A stretch of 52,808 nucleotides of DNA, taken from positions 1 to 52,808 of the forward strand of contig JALWGN010000019.1 of the NCBI GenBank assembly GCA_027013575.1, written 5' to 3'. Each line of letters starts with the position of its first letter. The first letter of the stretch is position 1. Origin of the DNA: Desulfurobacteriaceae bacterium. Lineage in GTDB: Bacteria > Aquificota > Aquificia > Desulfurobacteriales > Desulfurobacteriaceae. Under the pieces are notes generated by a model, which saw only the letters and a list, made by a program, of their open reading frames with translations, made no database searches and was not told the origin of the DNA. This document shows positions 1-8,000 of this stretch, piece after piece. A program made the position numbers and the translations under genes.

Positions 1-461
1 AAGAGGTCGCCGAGGGACTCCCACACCGATGCTTCTGTAGAGAGCTTCTGCTCTATCTGTGCCATGGAGCTCTCGGCAGTACTCTTTATCTCTTCCACTT
101 CAAGTCCATCTATTAGCATTCTCATTACGTTTCCGAGGAATGGATCTTTTGCGTAAAACTGGTCAATATCGGACTCTAAGGCCAGTATTCCCTCTTTTCT
201 AGCCTTTTTTGCTATCTCTGTCAGGAACTCAACGGTTTCCAGAGGGTCTCCAACTTCCGGTTTTATCGCTTTTAAGATGGCTTTCAGGCCTCCAATAAAC
301 TCACCCAGGGGGTAGCCTGCCATCCCGGCTGCTAGGCCCCCTCCAACGGTAATCAGAAGTGAAGGGATGTTTATGAAGGCTCCTGGACTTCCACCGATGA
401 CTATTGAACCAATAATCAGTAGGTAGGCTGCAGCAATACCGATTAGCGTTGCTATGTCCAT
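1..461 (-). CDS. motA: Flagellar motor stator protein MotA (N-terminal part, truncated by window edge)
   Basis: The ion-channel subunit of the flagellar stator, an inner-membrane protein that couples ion flow to rotor torque. About 153 codons are visible from an ATG; the frame stays open to the window edge. The product starts MDIATLIGIAAAYLLIIGS and continues GGSPGAFINIPSLL, the family's characteristic N-terminus: membrane segment 1, a GGS turn, then membrane segment 2 rich in Gly. The following cytoplasmic stretch (KAILKAIKPEVGDP, then a long charged helix) also fits. The C-terminal half with segments 3 and 4 lies outside. It is divergent from the lytic transglycosylase. The related PomA/ExbB families are less likely given the N-terminus. 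Confidence 0.9.
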   Translation of the reverse strand, partial: MDIATLIGIAAAYLLIIGSIVIGGSPGAFINIPSLLITVGGGLAAGMAGYPLGEFIGGLKAILKAIKPEVGDPLETVEFLTEIAKKARKEGILALESDIDQFYAKDPFLGNVMRMLIDGLEVEEIKSTAESSMAQIEQKLSTEASVWESLGDL

Positions 462-595
462 CTTCTCACCGCCGTTACTTCTTGATTTTGCCCGAAAGTG
501 TCTTTATAAATTTTCGGCTCTTTTTTAGCCGTTTTTAGGTTCCTTTGGGTCAAATTGTGTCTTAAAAAGACGATAATATTTTTAACAGGGACTTT

Positions 596-675
596 TCCCT
601 GATGCCCCACAAATAGCCGTCCCATCGGCTGCGCAAGCAGCCTGAAAGCCCCTCCTCTGGAGGGGTCTCTTTTAC
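596..675 (+). promoter_or_regulatory. Structured leader with a terminator-like hairpin over the ribosome-binding site
   Basis: Three short stems follow one another here: AGCCG/CGGCT around tcccat, GCTGC/GCAGC closed by a GCAA tetraloop, and a strong CCCCTCC-TCT-GGAGGGG stem followed by TCTCTTTT. The last stem contains GGAGGGG, the only Shine-Dalgarno candidate for the downstream gene, so it could act as a terminator or sequester the site. A further hairpin (CAGGGA/TCCCTG) lies just upstream at about 584-600. I could not match it to a known riboswitch class. Confidence 0.4.
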
Positions 676-2304
676 TTGTATAATTTCGGTATGGTTTTCG
701 TACTTCTTTTTCCATTGTTGTTTTTAATTCCCCTGAACTCTTTCGGTCTCCCTCTGGAGAGTGCTAAGGTCTTTGTGGAATCTGTGAAGGATGGAACGCT
801 GTGTTCTGATAGGTTTAAAGACCTTTTCAGAACAGACATCGGGGAGGCTGCTCTTCTCCTTTACCTTGACAGCTGTTCTGACTTAAAAGGTGTATCAGAG
901 CCTAAGAACCTGTACGGAAAGCTTAAGCTGGCTTCCCTTTTAAGAAGAGAGGGGAGAGAGAAAAGGGCAAGGGAGCTCTACCTGAAGGTCTTCTCTGAAA
1001 CCAACGACCTTGATGAGGAGGTTCTCCTAGCAAATAGGGGAAATACGGCTTTTCTCTTCACCCCGAGGGTCATCAGGAAGAAAGTCTGGATGGCTGCAAG
1101 GAAGGGAGAGATAGATACGGCTCTTTTCTACCTCTCCTACCTGAGGGAAGACCCCTACTATACATATCTGTTGGCTTATACACTTATGAAGTCTGGAAAG
1201 AGGGAGGTTGCTAAAAAATTCTTCTACTCCTCCAACCAGGACGGTCGCTACTACTTCCTGATGTTTCTCTCTAGGGATCTTCTTGAGAAGATTAGCTACT
1301 ACAGGCTCTTAATGGGGAGCTCCGCCCCTACCTCATTTAAGAGGTCAGCAACGTTTTACATCCTTGATAGGCTCTTTCAGGAGGATCTCGGTCTCTTCAG
1401 GAAGAACCTCCGATACGCCAGGGCTTTTCCGGGTATTTACAGCTACTACCTTGCCCGCTACTACGCCTTAACCGGTAATTGTGAGGGTTTGAAGGAACTT
1501 AAAGGACTTCCTGCAGAGGCTCTCTACTCCGTCTGCTCTGGAAAGGGCTGGGAAAGGAAGGACTTGAGCTTTTACGACCTCATCCTGAACCCTCCCGAAA
1601 GGTTCCCCTTCAGCAAGGAGAGGGCTTTCAGTCGGCTTTCACTGGAGGATCGTGGATTAGATTACCTGTACAGGAGCGGGTTCTGTAGCGTAATCTCGTT
1701 TATAGAGAGACCTTCCCCCCAGAACGCTCTGGCTCAGTACTTGTGCGGGAACTACAGAGCGGGAATAATGTTGGCTCTGCCTTTTAAACGGAAACTAAAC
1801 AGGTTCCCCTACCTCTTGCCCGTTCTCTACCCGAAGCCTCCTGTTTTCGGTGATGACATTGTCTCCCTTGCCATTGCGAGGCAGGAGAGCCTGTTTGAAG
1901 AGAGAGCTCTCTCAAGGAGCGGAGCTATAGGGCTGATGCAGATAATGCCTTTTACGGGAAGGGACATTGCCAGAAGGCTCAAAGTTAAAGGGTTTAAGGT
2001 TCACCACCTCTACAACCCTGAGGTGAACTACAGGTTCGGCTCCTACTACATCCATACCCTTCTGAAGCGGTTTAAACTCTTTCCCCTTGCCGCAGCTGCC
2101 TATAACTGCGGTCCCGGCAGGGTAAGGAGAGCTCTGAAGAAGTTCGGAGCAGTCAGAACGCCTCAGGATTTGGTACTCTTTACAGAAGTCTACATTCCGT
2201 TTCAGGAGACCAGGGATTACGTGAAGAGGACTTACGTCAACCTCTACTACTACTCAAACCTTTACGGTAAGGGGACGGAGTGGAAGATTTTCTCAAAGCA
2301 CTGA
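676..2304 (+). CDS. Soluble lytic murein transglycosylase (SLT domain), exported
   Basis: Cleaves the MurNAc-GlcNAc bond of peptidoglycan in the periplasm, forming 1,6-anhydromuramic ends. The N-terminus is hydrophobic and signal-like (VFVLLFPLLFLIPLNSFG) but has no basic residue before it. Residues ~30-380 are helical and TPR-like, as in the Slt70 superhelix. The C-terminal SLT domain shows all signatures: ARQES with catalytic Glu at about residue 404, GLMQIMP, and AYNCGPGR. At 542 residues it is shorter than E. coli Slt70. The start is uncertain: TTG at 676 follows GGAGGGG by 10 nt, whereas ATG at 691 has no ribosome site but sits 7 nt after a TATAAT hexamer, as a leaderless start would. 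The gene overlaps the next by 25 nt. Confidence 0.88.
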   Translation: MYNFGMVFVLLFPLLFLIPLNSFGLPLESAKVFVESVKDGTLCSDRFKDLFRTDIGEAALLLYLDSCSDLKGVSEPKNLYGKLKLASLLRREGREKRARELYLKVFSETNDLDEEVLLANRGNTAFLFTPRVIRKKVWMAARKGEIDTALFYLSYLREDPYYTYLLAYTLMKSGKREVAKKFFYSSNQDGRYYFLMFLSRDLLEKISYYRLLMGSSAPTSFKRSATFYILDRLFQEDLGLFRKNLRYARAFPGIYSYYLARYYALTGNCEGLKELKGLPAEALYSVCSGKGWERKDLSFYDLILNPPERFPFSKERAFSRLSLEDRGLDYLYRSGFCSVISFIERPSPQNALAQYLCGNYRAGIMLALPFKRKLNRFPYLLPVLYPKPPVFGDDIVSLAIARQESLFEERALSRSGAIGLMQIMPFTGRDIARRLKVKGFKVHHLYNPEVNYRFGSYYIHTLLKRFKLFPLAAAAYNCGPGRVRRALKKFGAVRTPQDLVLFTEVYIPFQETRDYVKRTYVNLYYYSNLYGKGTEWKIFSKH

Positions 2305-3074
2305 TAGAGGACGGCTATAAGAAGAACACGATAGACACCTACAGGAGGGTTCTCAGGTACTTTCACTCTTTTTTAGACCTTTACGGCTACGACCTTACAG
2401 ACTTTGACGAGGATAAACTGTACGGTTACTTTTCCTCCCGTTACAGAACGGAGAAGAGCTTCAGAACTGCCATGTCTGCCATTCAGCACTACCTGAAGTT
2501 TAAGGGTATAAAGAGGCGCTTAAGGTTCGTTCCTCCTGAGTCTTCCGAGTTCCAGGAGTTCAGACCCGTAAGCGACGAGGAGTTTAAGCTCCTCTACTCT
2601 CAGCTCTCAAAGCTTAAGTCGGAAGACCTGAAAACGGCCCTTCTTATGATTTTCAGGCTAGGTCTTTCCCCCTCTGAGATAGGGAAGCTGAAGGTGAGCT
2701 CCTACGGCCACTTTATGGGAATTCCCGTTCTTACAGAGAAGAAGATAAAGCGGTTCGTTATAGACGAGGAGATTAAGGAGCGGCTTGAGGAGAAAAGGTT
2801 TGAGAAACTTCCAATAGCTCCTCTTCTTGACGTAAGGCCTTCAACTATCAAGGTTACCTTTCACAGGATAATGAAACAGTTAGGTTTGAGCCTGACGGTT
2901 TCTGACTTTAAGGACAACTACGTGGCGGAGCTCCTCAAAATCGGCCTTCCCATTGACATAGTTGTGGAGTACTCCGGAAGGAGCCTTGAGAGGGTTTCTT
3001 ACATCAACAGGGTTCTAAACCTTCAGAGTAAGGCGGAGGTTATTGAGAAGAAGCTGAAAAAGAGGAGTCAGTAG
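2280..3074 (+). CDS. XerD-like tyrosine recombinase fold protein, catalytic residues lost
   Basis: A 264-residue protein with the two-domain layout of XerC/XerD: an N-terminal SAM-like DNA-binding domain (YKKNTIDTYRRVLRYFHSFL) and a C-terminal catalytic-fold domain. Aligned to XerD by eye, the first catalytic Arg is Ser (GLSPSEIGKL instead of GLRxSE), the HxxR pair of box II is S..K (SDFKDNYVAELL) and the GH of the LGHSS motif is GR (SGRSLERVSYINRV). Only the Tyr position may remain. It is therefore probably unable to recombine DNA but may still bind it. It overlaps the transglycosylase by 25 nt upstream and converges on scpA with a 35-nt overlap, close to the CBS gene. The assignment to the fold is solid; the role is inferred. 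Confidence 0.75.
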   Translation: MEDFLKALIEDGYKKNTIDTYRRVLRYFHSFLDLYGYDLTDFDEDKLYGYFSSRYRTEKSFRTAMSAIQHYLKFKGIKRRLRFVPPESSEFQEFRPVSDEEFKLLYSQLSKLKSEDLKTALLMIFRLGLSPSEIGKLKVSSYGHFMGIPVLTEKKIKRFVIDEEIKERLEEKRFEKLPIAPLLDVRPSTIKVTFHRIMKQLGLSLTVSDFKDNYVAELLKIGLPIDIVVEYSGRSLERVSYINRVLNLQSKAEVIEKKLKKRSQ

Positions 3075-3798
3075 GGGTTACCATTAGCCTAATGCTCCTG
3101 TTAAGCGGGAAGACCCTTGAGATGAATATCTCCTCTCCGTCTGTGAAGGTTGCTACCTCTCCCAGTTTGGCAAGCTCTAGAACGGCCAGGAAGTAGGTTA
3201 TTGCCTCCAGTTTGCAGGAGCTCTTCCGGAGGAGCTCTGAGAATGGGATGAGGTAGTTCTCACTCATCAGTCCTCTTATCTCTTCCATTTTGTCTGAAAC
3301 TTTAAAGCTCTCAGACGAGATCTTAATTCCAACCTTTAGCTTCTTCGGCCTTTTCCTCTCAAACAGGTTTACAAGTGCTTTTCTCAGGTCTTCCGGCGTG
3401 TTTGCTATCTTTACCCTCTCCTGAAACTGGAAGATAAGGTCGGATGGGTCGTGTTTAAGGTACTTTGCTGCTTCCTCTTCAAGTTTTTCAAGTTCCTGAG
3501 CGGCTCTCTTTGACTTCAGGTACTCCTCAATTATCTGAACCAGCTCTTTTCTGGGGTCTTCCTCTTCCTCCCTGGGAATCAGGTATTCAGACTTTATCCT
3601 TGCAAGGGTGGCGGCCATAAGCAGGAACTCTGAGGCCAGCGGTATGTTGAGCTCCTGCATTCTATAGATGTAGTTGAGGAACTCCTCCGTAATCTCTGCA
3701 ATGGGGATGTCGTATATGCTTACTTCCCTTTTCTTTATCAGGTAGATGAGCAGGTCTAAGGGACCTTCAAAGACCGGCGTTTCTACTTTTATTGCCAT
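3040..3798 (-). CDS. scpA: Segregation and condensation protein A (ScpA kleisin)
   Basis: The kleisin that bridges the SMC heads in the bacterial condensin complex. Recognised from the N-terminal ETPVFEGPLDLLIYLIKKREVS stretch, which binds the SMC neck, then IPIAEITEEFLNYI and the LLMAATLARIKSEYLIP helix. A charged middle region leads to a winged-helix C-terminus (EAITYFLAVLELAKLGEV) that contacts the other SMC cap. Length 252 is normal. The start ATG has a GGGGATAG upstream. It lies just downstream of the CBS gene on the same strand and its 3' end overlaps the XerD-like gene. No scpB is adjacent. Confidence 0.93.
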   Translation of the reverse strand: MAIKVETPVFEGPLDLLIYLIKKREVSIYDIPIAEITEEFLNYIYRMQELNIPLASEFLLMAATLARIKSEYLIPREEEEDPRKELVQIIEEYLKSKRAAQELEKLEEEAAKYLKHDPSDLIFQFQERVKIANTPEDLRKALVNLFERKRPKKLKVGIKISSESFKVSDKMEEIRGLMSENYLIPFSELLRKSSCKLEAITYFLAVLELAKLGEVATFTDGEEIFISRVFPLNRSIRLMVTPTDSSFSASSQ

Positions 3799-3805
3799 TT
3801 AAAGA

Positions 3806-4210
3806 CTATCCCCTTATTGCTGCTATCAGGTTGGCAAACTCGGTTGTGAGGAGCTCCATCACGTCGTCTATAGAGATGAGACCTACCAGCTTACCCTCCT
3901 TGTCTACAACTATCAGACGGCGAACGGCAGCTTCCCTGAAGGTTTTTGTCAGCTCAAAGAAGGTGGCATCTTCCCTTATGGTTATCGGGTCTTTTGTCAT
4001 AACCTCCCTTACCGGTGTGTCTGGAGACTTCTCCCTTCCCACAACCCTCAGGGCTATGTCCCTGTCGGTTATGATCCCTACAGGCCTGTCTCCGTCAATT
4101 ACGACGAGACTTCCTACCATTTTGTCTTCCATGCGCTTTGCGGCAAGCTTAACCGGATCGTCGGGTTCAATTACTACAACTTTTCGTTTTATCAGGTCTT
4201 TAACCGGCAT
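3806..4210 (-). CDS. CBS-domain pair protein
   Basis: A stand-alone Bateman module of two CBS domains, which usually bind adenine nucleotides and act as an energy or nucleotide sensor. The first domain starts VKDLIKRKVVVIEPDD and contains GSLVVIDGDRPVGIITDRDIALR. The second starts VREVMTKDPITIREDATFFEL and ends LVGLISIDDVMELL. ATG at 4210 is preferred because GGAGGGAG lies directly upstream; an ATG nine codons further up has no such site. The product is 134 residues with no effector domain. It ends 7 nt before scpA, so the two are probably co-transcribed. Confidence 0.85.
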   Translation of the reverse strand: MPVKDLIKRKVVVIEPDDPVKLAAKRMEDKMVGSLVVIDGDRPVGIITDRDIALRVVGREKSPDTPVREVMTKDPITIREDATFFELTKTFREAAVRRLIVVDKEGKLVGLISIDDVMELLTTEFANLIAAIRG

Positions 4211-4272
4211 CTCTCCCTCCTGAAAGGCTGTTTTCAACTTTAATATTAGTTCGGAGGGAGATGGGATGTAAA

Positions 4273-4299
4273 GGAGGGAGGGGAGCTCCCTACCCCTCC
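4273..4299 (-). terminator. Hairpin terminator overlapping the stop codon of the DUF2155-like gene
   Basis: On the minus strand GGAGGG pairs with CCCTCC, with an inner AGGG/CCCT and an AGCT turn, followed by TTTA. The hairpin includes the gene's TAG stop and one copy of the GGAGCTCC palindrome. The T-tract is short, so efficiency is uncertain. Confidence 0.45.
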
Positions 4300-4952
4300 T
4301 TAGATATACCTTTCAGGATTAGAACGTACCTTGGGTGGTTGATGTTGTACATAGCGGGGAACTTCTGGTAGATGGGGCCGGCGTATATTGTCTTTCCGTT
4401 CTCCTTAACCTCTACTAAAATTGCCGGGTTCTGGGGTTCGTTGGAGCCTGAAGTGTAGCCGTTGTCAAGAACAAGGTGGGGAACGATGTAGAGGACTTTA
4501 ATCTCCAGTCCTCCGTACTTAACAGTTTCTCCGTTGTGAACTTTAAACTCCTTTACAACTTTGCCAGAGGCCTTATCTACAATGTCAACAGTTGCCGTTT
4601 TCCAGGTCTTTGTGACTTCTTCAGGAATTCTTATAGGTCTGTCAAACTTTGTCATGTTCTTGCTGGTATGCATTGACATGAGCTCTTTGTCAACCTGTGG
4701 GTGTCCCGGTGGCATACCCATTTTCCCGTTTACCGGTGGATGGCCAGGAGGGAGCTCTTTGTTAACAGGTGGGTGCCCTGGTGGAAGCTGTGAGTTTTCC
4801 TTGTTGAGTGATGTTAACGGCTTTGGCATAGGGGTAGCTTCTTGCTTAGAGGAAGTGTTCTCTTTGCTTGAGCTCTCCTGCTTACCGCACGAAGAAGCGG
4901 CGGCGGTTGATAGCCCTACTAAAAGGGCAAGTAGTGCTGCTCTTAACTTCAT
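4290..4952 (-). CDS. DUF2155-like exported (lipo)protein with PPGHP repeats
   Basis: A 220-residue exported protein. The signal peptide (MKLRAALLALLVGLSTAAASS) ends in ASSC; with Ala at -3 this is an imperfect lipobox, so lipidation is likely but not certain. Residues ~23-55 are Ser/Lys/Glu-rich, and ~56-91 hold three copies of a PPGHPxV repeat. The C-terminal domain (~100-215) resembles DUF2155: VDKASGKVVKEFKVHNGETVKYGGLEIKV, then a segment with AILVEVKENGKTIYAGPIYQKFPAMYNINHPRY, whose end parallels the domain's SSPALNALEHPVYD. Function unknown; some DUF2155 proteins are envelope proteins of unclear role. Start ATG follows AAGGAGAG. Confidence 0.6.
   Translation of the reverse strand: MKLRAALLALLVGLSTAAASSCGKQESSSKENTSSKQEATPMPKPLTSLNKENSQLPPGHPPVNKELPPGHPPVNGKMGMPPGHPQVDKELMSMHTSKNMTKFDRPIRIPEEVTKTWKTATVDIVDKASGKVVKEFKVHNGETVKYGGLEIKVLYIVPHLVLDNGYTSGSNEPQNPAILVEVKENGKTIYAGPIYQKFPAMYNINHPRYVLILKGISKEG
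4680..4787 (-). repeat. Three tandem PPGHPxV(N/D) repeats inside the lipoprotein
   Basis: The coding sequence gives LPPGHPPVNKE, LPPGHPPVNGKMG and MPPGHPQVDKE in series. Each unit has one His, so the array could be a flexible or metal-binding linker between the lipid anchor and the folded domain. That role is inference. Confidence 0.7.
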
Positions 4953-5080
4953 CGCACTCTCCTTAAGTGTTTGATTTAGAAAGCTATTCTACCAAAGTAC
5001 GATTTATAGACATTTTCTATTTCAGATATTGTCAAGTTAAAATTCTATTTCAGTTTACGAGGAATTGGCCAGGAGGCGGT

Positions 5081-8000
5081 ATGGAGAGAAGGGAGTTCCT
5101 GAAGCTTGCAGGACTTACGGTTCTTGTCGGTGCTGGCGTAAAGTTGGAGAGAGCTTACGGTGAAGAGGTCTTTAAGCCAGTTCTCATATTTGACCAGGGA
5201 AAGTGTATGAGCTGTAAGGCCTGTATGGCTGCATGTCAGCTTGAGCACGGCCTCAACGAAACGCCAGAGGTTAACCTCTTCTGGATTAAGGAGAGTGAGG
5301 TAGGAGAGTACCCTAAGGCTAAGCTGGTTTTCCACCAGGAGAAGATCTGCGTAAACTGTTTTGACCACCCCTGCGTTTCTGCCTGCCCGTTTGGGGCTAT
5401 ATCTGTTAAAGAAGGTGGTGTTGTAGTTATAGACGAGGCAAAGTGTACAGGTTGTGAAAGGTGCGTTCCTGCCTGTCCGTTTGACGGTATCGTTATGGAT
5501 AAGGGAAATAAGGCCAGGAAGTGCGACCTCTGCTTTGAGAGGGCCGTTAAGGGAGGAGACGTTCCAAGGTGCGTTTCTGTCTGTCCAAGCGGAGCTCTCG
5601 TCTACGGAAACCTCTACAAACCTACGGGGCCTTTAGCGGAGCTCCTTAAGGCCAGGCCTGAGGTAAGGAGAGCTCTCCTTAAGAGCCACCACGCTGAAAT
5701 CGTTCCGGCCGTTGAGAGGGTTAACCCCTATTCCTACCCGAAGACCAGAAAACCTGAGGGAGACAGGATTGTTAACACCGTCTGCCTTGCCTGTAACGCC
5801 CGCTGTGGCCTCAGGGTAACCGTTAAAGATGGAAAGCTCGTTCAGGTAGACGGGAACCCCTACCACCCCTACAACCGTTCAGGTAAGGAGATTCACTACA
5901 ACACTCCGTTGGAAGAGAGCTTTAAGGCAGTTGCAACAACCTGTGCAAAGCCACAGATGGACAACGACTACCTCTACAACCCCTACAGAATTACGCAGCC
6001 CCTTAAACGGATAGGAAAGAGGGGAGAGGGTAAGTTTAAACCGATTAGCTGGGAGCAGCTGATAAGGGAGGTTTCAGAGGGTGGATACCTCTTTAAGGAG
6101 ATAGGAGACAACCGTTACTATCCCGGGATAAAGGACGTTCTCTCTGATGAGCCTGTTGACCCGGGAGCTCCCGAGCTCGGACCTAAGAGGAACCAGCTGG
6201 TCTGGTTTACAGGCCGCTCACAGGCAGGAAGGAGCCACTTCATAAAGAGGTGGGTCTTTAATGCCATAGGCTCAAAGAACTACATAGCCCACACAGACAT
6301 CTGCGGAATCGGGTTCAGAATGGGTAACTATGCCCTCTCAGACGGAAAGCAGGTTGAGTTTAAGGCCGACTACTGGAACAGCAAGTACATGCTGGTTTTC
6401 GGTTCAAACATCTACTCGGCACAGCAGCCGGGGGTTAACACCTCCGGAGCCATAATCGCAAGAAGAATTGCAGCAGGGGAACTGAAGTTAGTTCTCATAG
6501 ACCCCAGAGCTCCCAAGGCCGTTGCCCACGCCCACAGGTGGCTCCCCGTTAAGCCTACAAAGGACGGAGCCCTTGCAATGGGCTTTATAAGGGTGATGCT
6601 TGAAAACGGCTGGTACGATAAAGACTTCCTCTCAATTCCTTCAATGAAGGCCGCTAAAAAGGCCGGAAGGAACGTCTACACGAACGCTACCCACCTTGTA
6701 ATCGTTGACGAGAACCACCCCGAAGCCGGAAGAGTTCTAAGGGTTAAAGGTGAAGAGGTTGTTATAGACCCTGAAACTAAAAAGCCCGTTCCTGCAGAAA
6801 GTGTAGAGAGAGCTCTCCTTGAGTGGGAGGGAGAGGTAAACGGTATTAAGGTGAAAACAGCCTTCTCTCTTATGAAAGAGAGCGTTATGAAACATCCCCT
6901 TTCATTCTACGCCGAAGAGTCTGGAATTGACGAGAGGACCATAAAAGAGGTTGCAAAGGAGTTCTGGGAGCACGCCCCTTACGCTGTTGCCTTTGCCTAC
7001 CACGGCGGAGGAAACTACGTTGGAGGAACCTACGCAAGCTACGCCCTCTCTATGATGAACGCCCTCGTTGGGAACATAAACAGGAAGGGAGGTTACCTGT
7101 GCAGAGGTAAGGGAGCCGCCAGCTGGCAGACGGGGCTCTACGACCTCAAACGTTTCCCCGGAATGAAAAAGCCTAAAGGAGTAAAGATATCAAGGGAAAA
7201 GGCCAGATACGAAGACACAACGGAGTTTAAGAAAAAGGGCTACCCGTCAAAGCTCCCGTGGTTCCCGTTTACAAAGGGAGGCCTTTCCGTCTCTGCAATC
7301 TCAGGAATTGACCAGAAGTACCCCTACCCGGTTAAGGTCGTTATCACCTACTTCTCAGACCTCATCTACAGTATGCCTGGGGGAAGGCGCTTCATAGAGA
7401 CCCTAAGAGACCCCGATAAAGTCCCCCTCTACATCTCAGTAGACACGACCATCAACGAGACAAACATCTACGCCGACTACATTGTTCCAGACGTAACCTA
7501 CCTTGAAGGGCACTACGGTTTCCTCACCCCCCACGCTCCGGGCTGCTGGTTTACGGCGGTAAGAACGCCCGTAGTTGAGCCTCTAACGGGAAGAACGAAA
7601 GACGGAAGGCCTTTCTGTATGGAGACATTCCTTATAGACGTTGCCCGTTACCTGAAACTTCCCGGGTACGGAGAGAGGGCGATTCCCGGAAAAGACGGGA
7701 AACTCTACCCCCTCATCACCCCTGAAGACTACTACCTGAGGGGAATTGCAAACCTTGCAGAGAACGCAAAAGTGAAGAGAGCTCCCCAGAGCGAAATTGA
7801 GTTCGTTGAGAAGAACTACTACGTCTCACGGTTTAAGGGAATCCTTCCGAAAGAGCAGTGGGAGAAGGTCTGCACAGTCCTTGTAAGGGGAGGAGTCTTC
7901 AGGCCTTACGAGGAAACCTTTGACAAGAACGGCAACTTTAAGTTTGGAATTCCAAAGGTCTGCATCTGGAACGAGAAGCTGGGAACCAGTAGGAACTCCC

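Noticed and set aside
511-540. CGGCT/AGCCG hairpin followed by T-run on the plus strand
   Set aside because: Only a 5-bp stem with a 7-nt loop and no plus-strand gene upstream; most likely part of the motA leader by chance.
584-620. Fluoride-type riboswitch (a stem followed by CTGATG looks like its 3' half)
   Set aside because: The required 5' hairpin and pseudoknot partner are missing from the upstream sequence.
596-650. Hammerhead ribozyme (CTGATG ... GAAA)
   Set aside because: The core reads CTGATGC rather than CTGANGA, and there is no proper stem II between the two boxes.
4967-5080. N-terminal extension of the molybdoenzyme frame
   Set aside because: It lies upstream of AGGAGG and the Tat-bearing ATG, and would put the Tat signal 38 residues inside the protein; this DNA is the divergent promoter region.
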